A program made the translations under genes and the position numbers. A model generated the notes under the pieces. It saw nothing but the letters and a program-made list of their open reading frames with translations. It was not told where the DNA came from and searched no databases. A stretch of 64,000 nucleotides of DNA from Pantoea cypripedii (GTDB lineage Bacteria; Pseudomonadota; Gammaproteobacteria; Enterobacterales; Enterobacteriaceae), in assembly GCF_011395035.1 (NCBI RefSeq), contig NZ_CP024769.1, forward strand, positions 166,869 to 230,868. Direction: 5' to 3'. This document shows, in pieces, positions 63,223-64,000 of this stretch; the first letter of the stretch is position 1; each line of letters starts with the position of its first letter.

Positions 63223-64000
63223 TTAACTTAGAGGATAGTAAAGTTGCATTATTTTATTCATTTCCTCACCATATCTCCCGGATATCTGGTAGCTATCCAT
63301 CCTGCGAGCTAATGCCACAGAACTGGATAATTCATTTTCTGATTTTGGCATCAGCAGGCTAGTCCACAACGCCGCTTCGTCTTCAGAAATGGCTTCAGGT
63401 GCAAAAGCCTTAAGGTCCTCAATCAGTTTTAGGGTGAGCTGTCGAGGGGCATAAGGAGATTTGTCTGTCACTGTACAATAACGCGTATAGAAAATATCAG
63501 ACAACGTTCTTATTAAGTACACGATCGCGATGGTTTTCTGTTCGTGTCCCGGGAATTGTTTTATTTTTGGCGACAATTCCCGTTGCATTAATTCTACCAG
63601 CTGCCAGCGCGCATTGTCGGCATTCGGCCCATCAATATAAAAAGGAGCAAACATCTCGCTTAGTAAATTTGCGTCATTTTTTAAGTCTAATCTTCTTGTC
63701 CGATAAGACTTATGCTTGAACATTGAAATCATCTGATTTTTGATCTGCTGTGCTCGTGCAGCCTGTCCTGCATCCAATGTGTTACTACGTTCGAACAGAG
63801 AATGGACGACTGGTGTGAAGAGACCATCGGCACGGCTCCATAGACTATGCAATGCCGGGAACTCAGACAGAACACGGCTTTGACGTTCTACGGTAGCTGA
63901 CTCCTCAATAACCCTGTTTTCTTCGCCCGCCCTGTATTGCAAAAAGGAAAACTGCTGTGGTACCTGATTCGCTTCAACTAACTTTTTATATTCCGTGACG
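63223..64000 (-). CDS. Second SopA-like protein, C-terminal part, predicted catalytic Cys replaced by Ser
   Basis: The frame is open to the window edge; the TTG at 63942 is only the first start-like codon. The visible 258 or so residues align along their length with the C-terminal third of the downstream SopA-like protein (LHSLWSR..G..TPV, APRQL...LI.D, LMP.S, EMNK..LYYPLS). At the position of Cys688 (33 from the end, no gap in the stretch LMP to the C-terminus) it has Ser (codon 63322-63324), and the only Cys seen is elsewhere (RYCTV). So the visible part lacks the expected catalytic residue and may be an inactive paralogue, a decoy, or a differently acting effector. Same strand, 84 bases upstream of its paralogue. 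Confidence 0.7.
   Translation of the reverse strand, partial: VTEYKKLVEANQVPQQFSFLQYRAGEENRVIEESATVERQSRVLSEFPALHSLWSRADGLFTPVVHSLFERSNTLDAGQAARAQQIKNQMISMFKHKSYRTRRLDLKNDANLLSEMFAPFYIDGPNADNARWQLVELMQRELSPKIKQFPGHEQKTIAIVYLIRTLSDIFYTRYCTVTDKSPYAPRQLTLKLIEDLKAFAPEAISEDEAALWTSLLMPKSENELSSSVALARRMDSYQISGRYGEEMNKIMQLYYPLS

Overview
The window looks like an accessory replicon of an Erwiniaceae bacterium, most likely Pantoea or a close relative. It carries a yellow-pigment carotenoid cluster, a TPP-riboswitch-controlled thiOSGF operon with a pyrimidine-precursor ABC transporter, an inositol-dehydrogenase-like gene, many sugar and peptide ABC importers, and a second-site bamA. Carotenoid and thiOSGF loci together are a known trait of the large universal Pantoea plasmid (LPP-1 type), and Erwinia amylovora carries thiOSGF on pEA29. 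Plasmid origin is therefore an inference from gene content: no replication, partition or transfer gene is visible. No tRNA, rRNA, CRISPR array or insertion sequence was seen.

Layout. 1-1.5 kb: 3' part of an unrecognised HELGH metallopeptidase-like gene. 1.5-6.5 kb: crtZ converging on crtE-Y-I-B, with no crtX and no idi. 6.7-10.1 kb: three stand-alone oxidoreductases. 10.1-17.0 kb: a complete D-Ala-D-Ala dipeptidase and dipeptide import operon (ddpXABCDF type) led by an RpiR/MurR-family regulator. 17.3-21.5 kb: a mini-HTH protein, two MFS exporters and an MmyB-type regulator. 21.7-24.2 kb: a full-length BamA gene away from its usual neighbours. 24.4-30.8 kb: a sugar ABC operon with a PfkB kinase and a divergent ROK repressor. 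30.8-35.3 kb: dienelactone hydrolase, a BhsA/McbA-like small protein, a DUF1203-like protein, mqo and a GNAT. 35.4-44.3 kb: a divergent peptide-import locus with a fused ATPase, an M81 (MlrC-like) peptidase, a ROK repressor and a ROK kinase. 44.3-48.4 kb: LysR/pirin and iolG/LacI pairs. 48.6-54.1 kb: TPP riboswitch and thiO-S-G-F-Z-X-Y. 54.3-57.8 kb: a lipoprotein, and an AcoR-like activator facing butanediol dehydrogenase. 58.1-60.9 kb: LysR, quinone-oxidoreductase-like and nitroreductase genes. 61.0-64.0 kb: tandem SopA/NleL-like (HECT-type E3 ligase) genes, the second cut by the window edge.

Two features cut across the window. First, a dispersed family of REP-like palindromes (GTAG head, GCGCGA-TTTA-TCGCGC stem) lies between genes; in several places the GTAG supplies the stop codon of the preceding gene (crtZ, bamA, an MFS gene), and at the crtZ/crtB junction one element holds both stop codons. 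Second, most operons are uptake and catabolism modules with a local repressor, consistent with a plant-associated generalist; the two probable effector-type loci sit at the AT-richer ends.

The most novel leads are the paralogous SopA-like pair, in which the upstream copy has Ser where the downstream copy has the predicted catalytic Cys; the extra-context BamA with an acidic surface-loop insertion; the REP/stop-codon fusions; the crtY start (apparently CTG); and the M81 peptidase/ROK kinase peptide-import locus.
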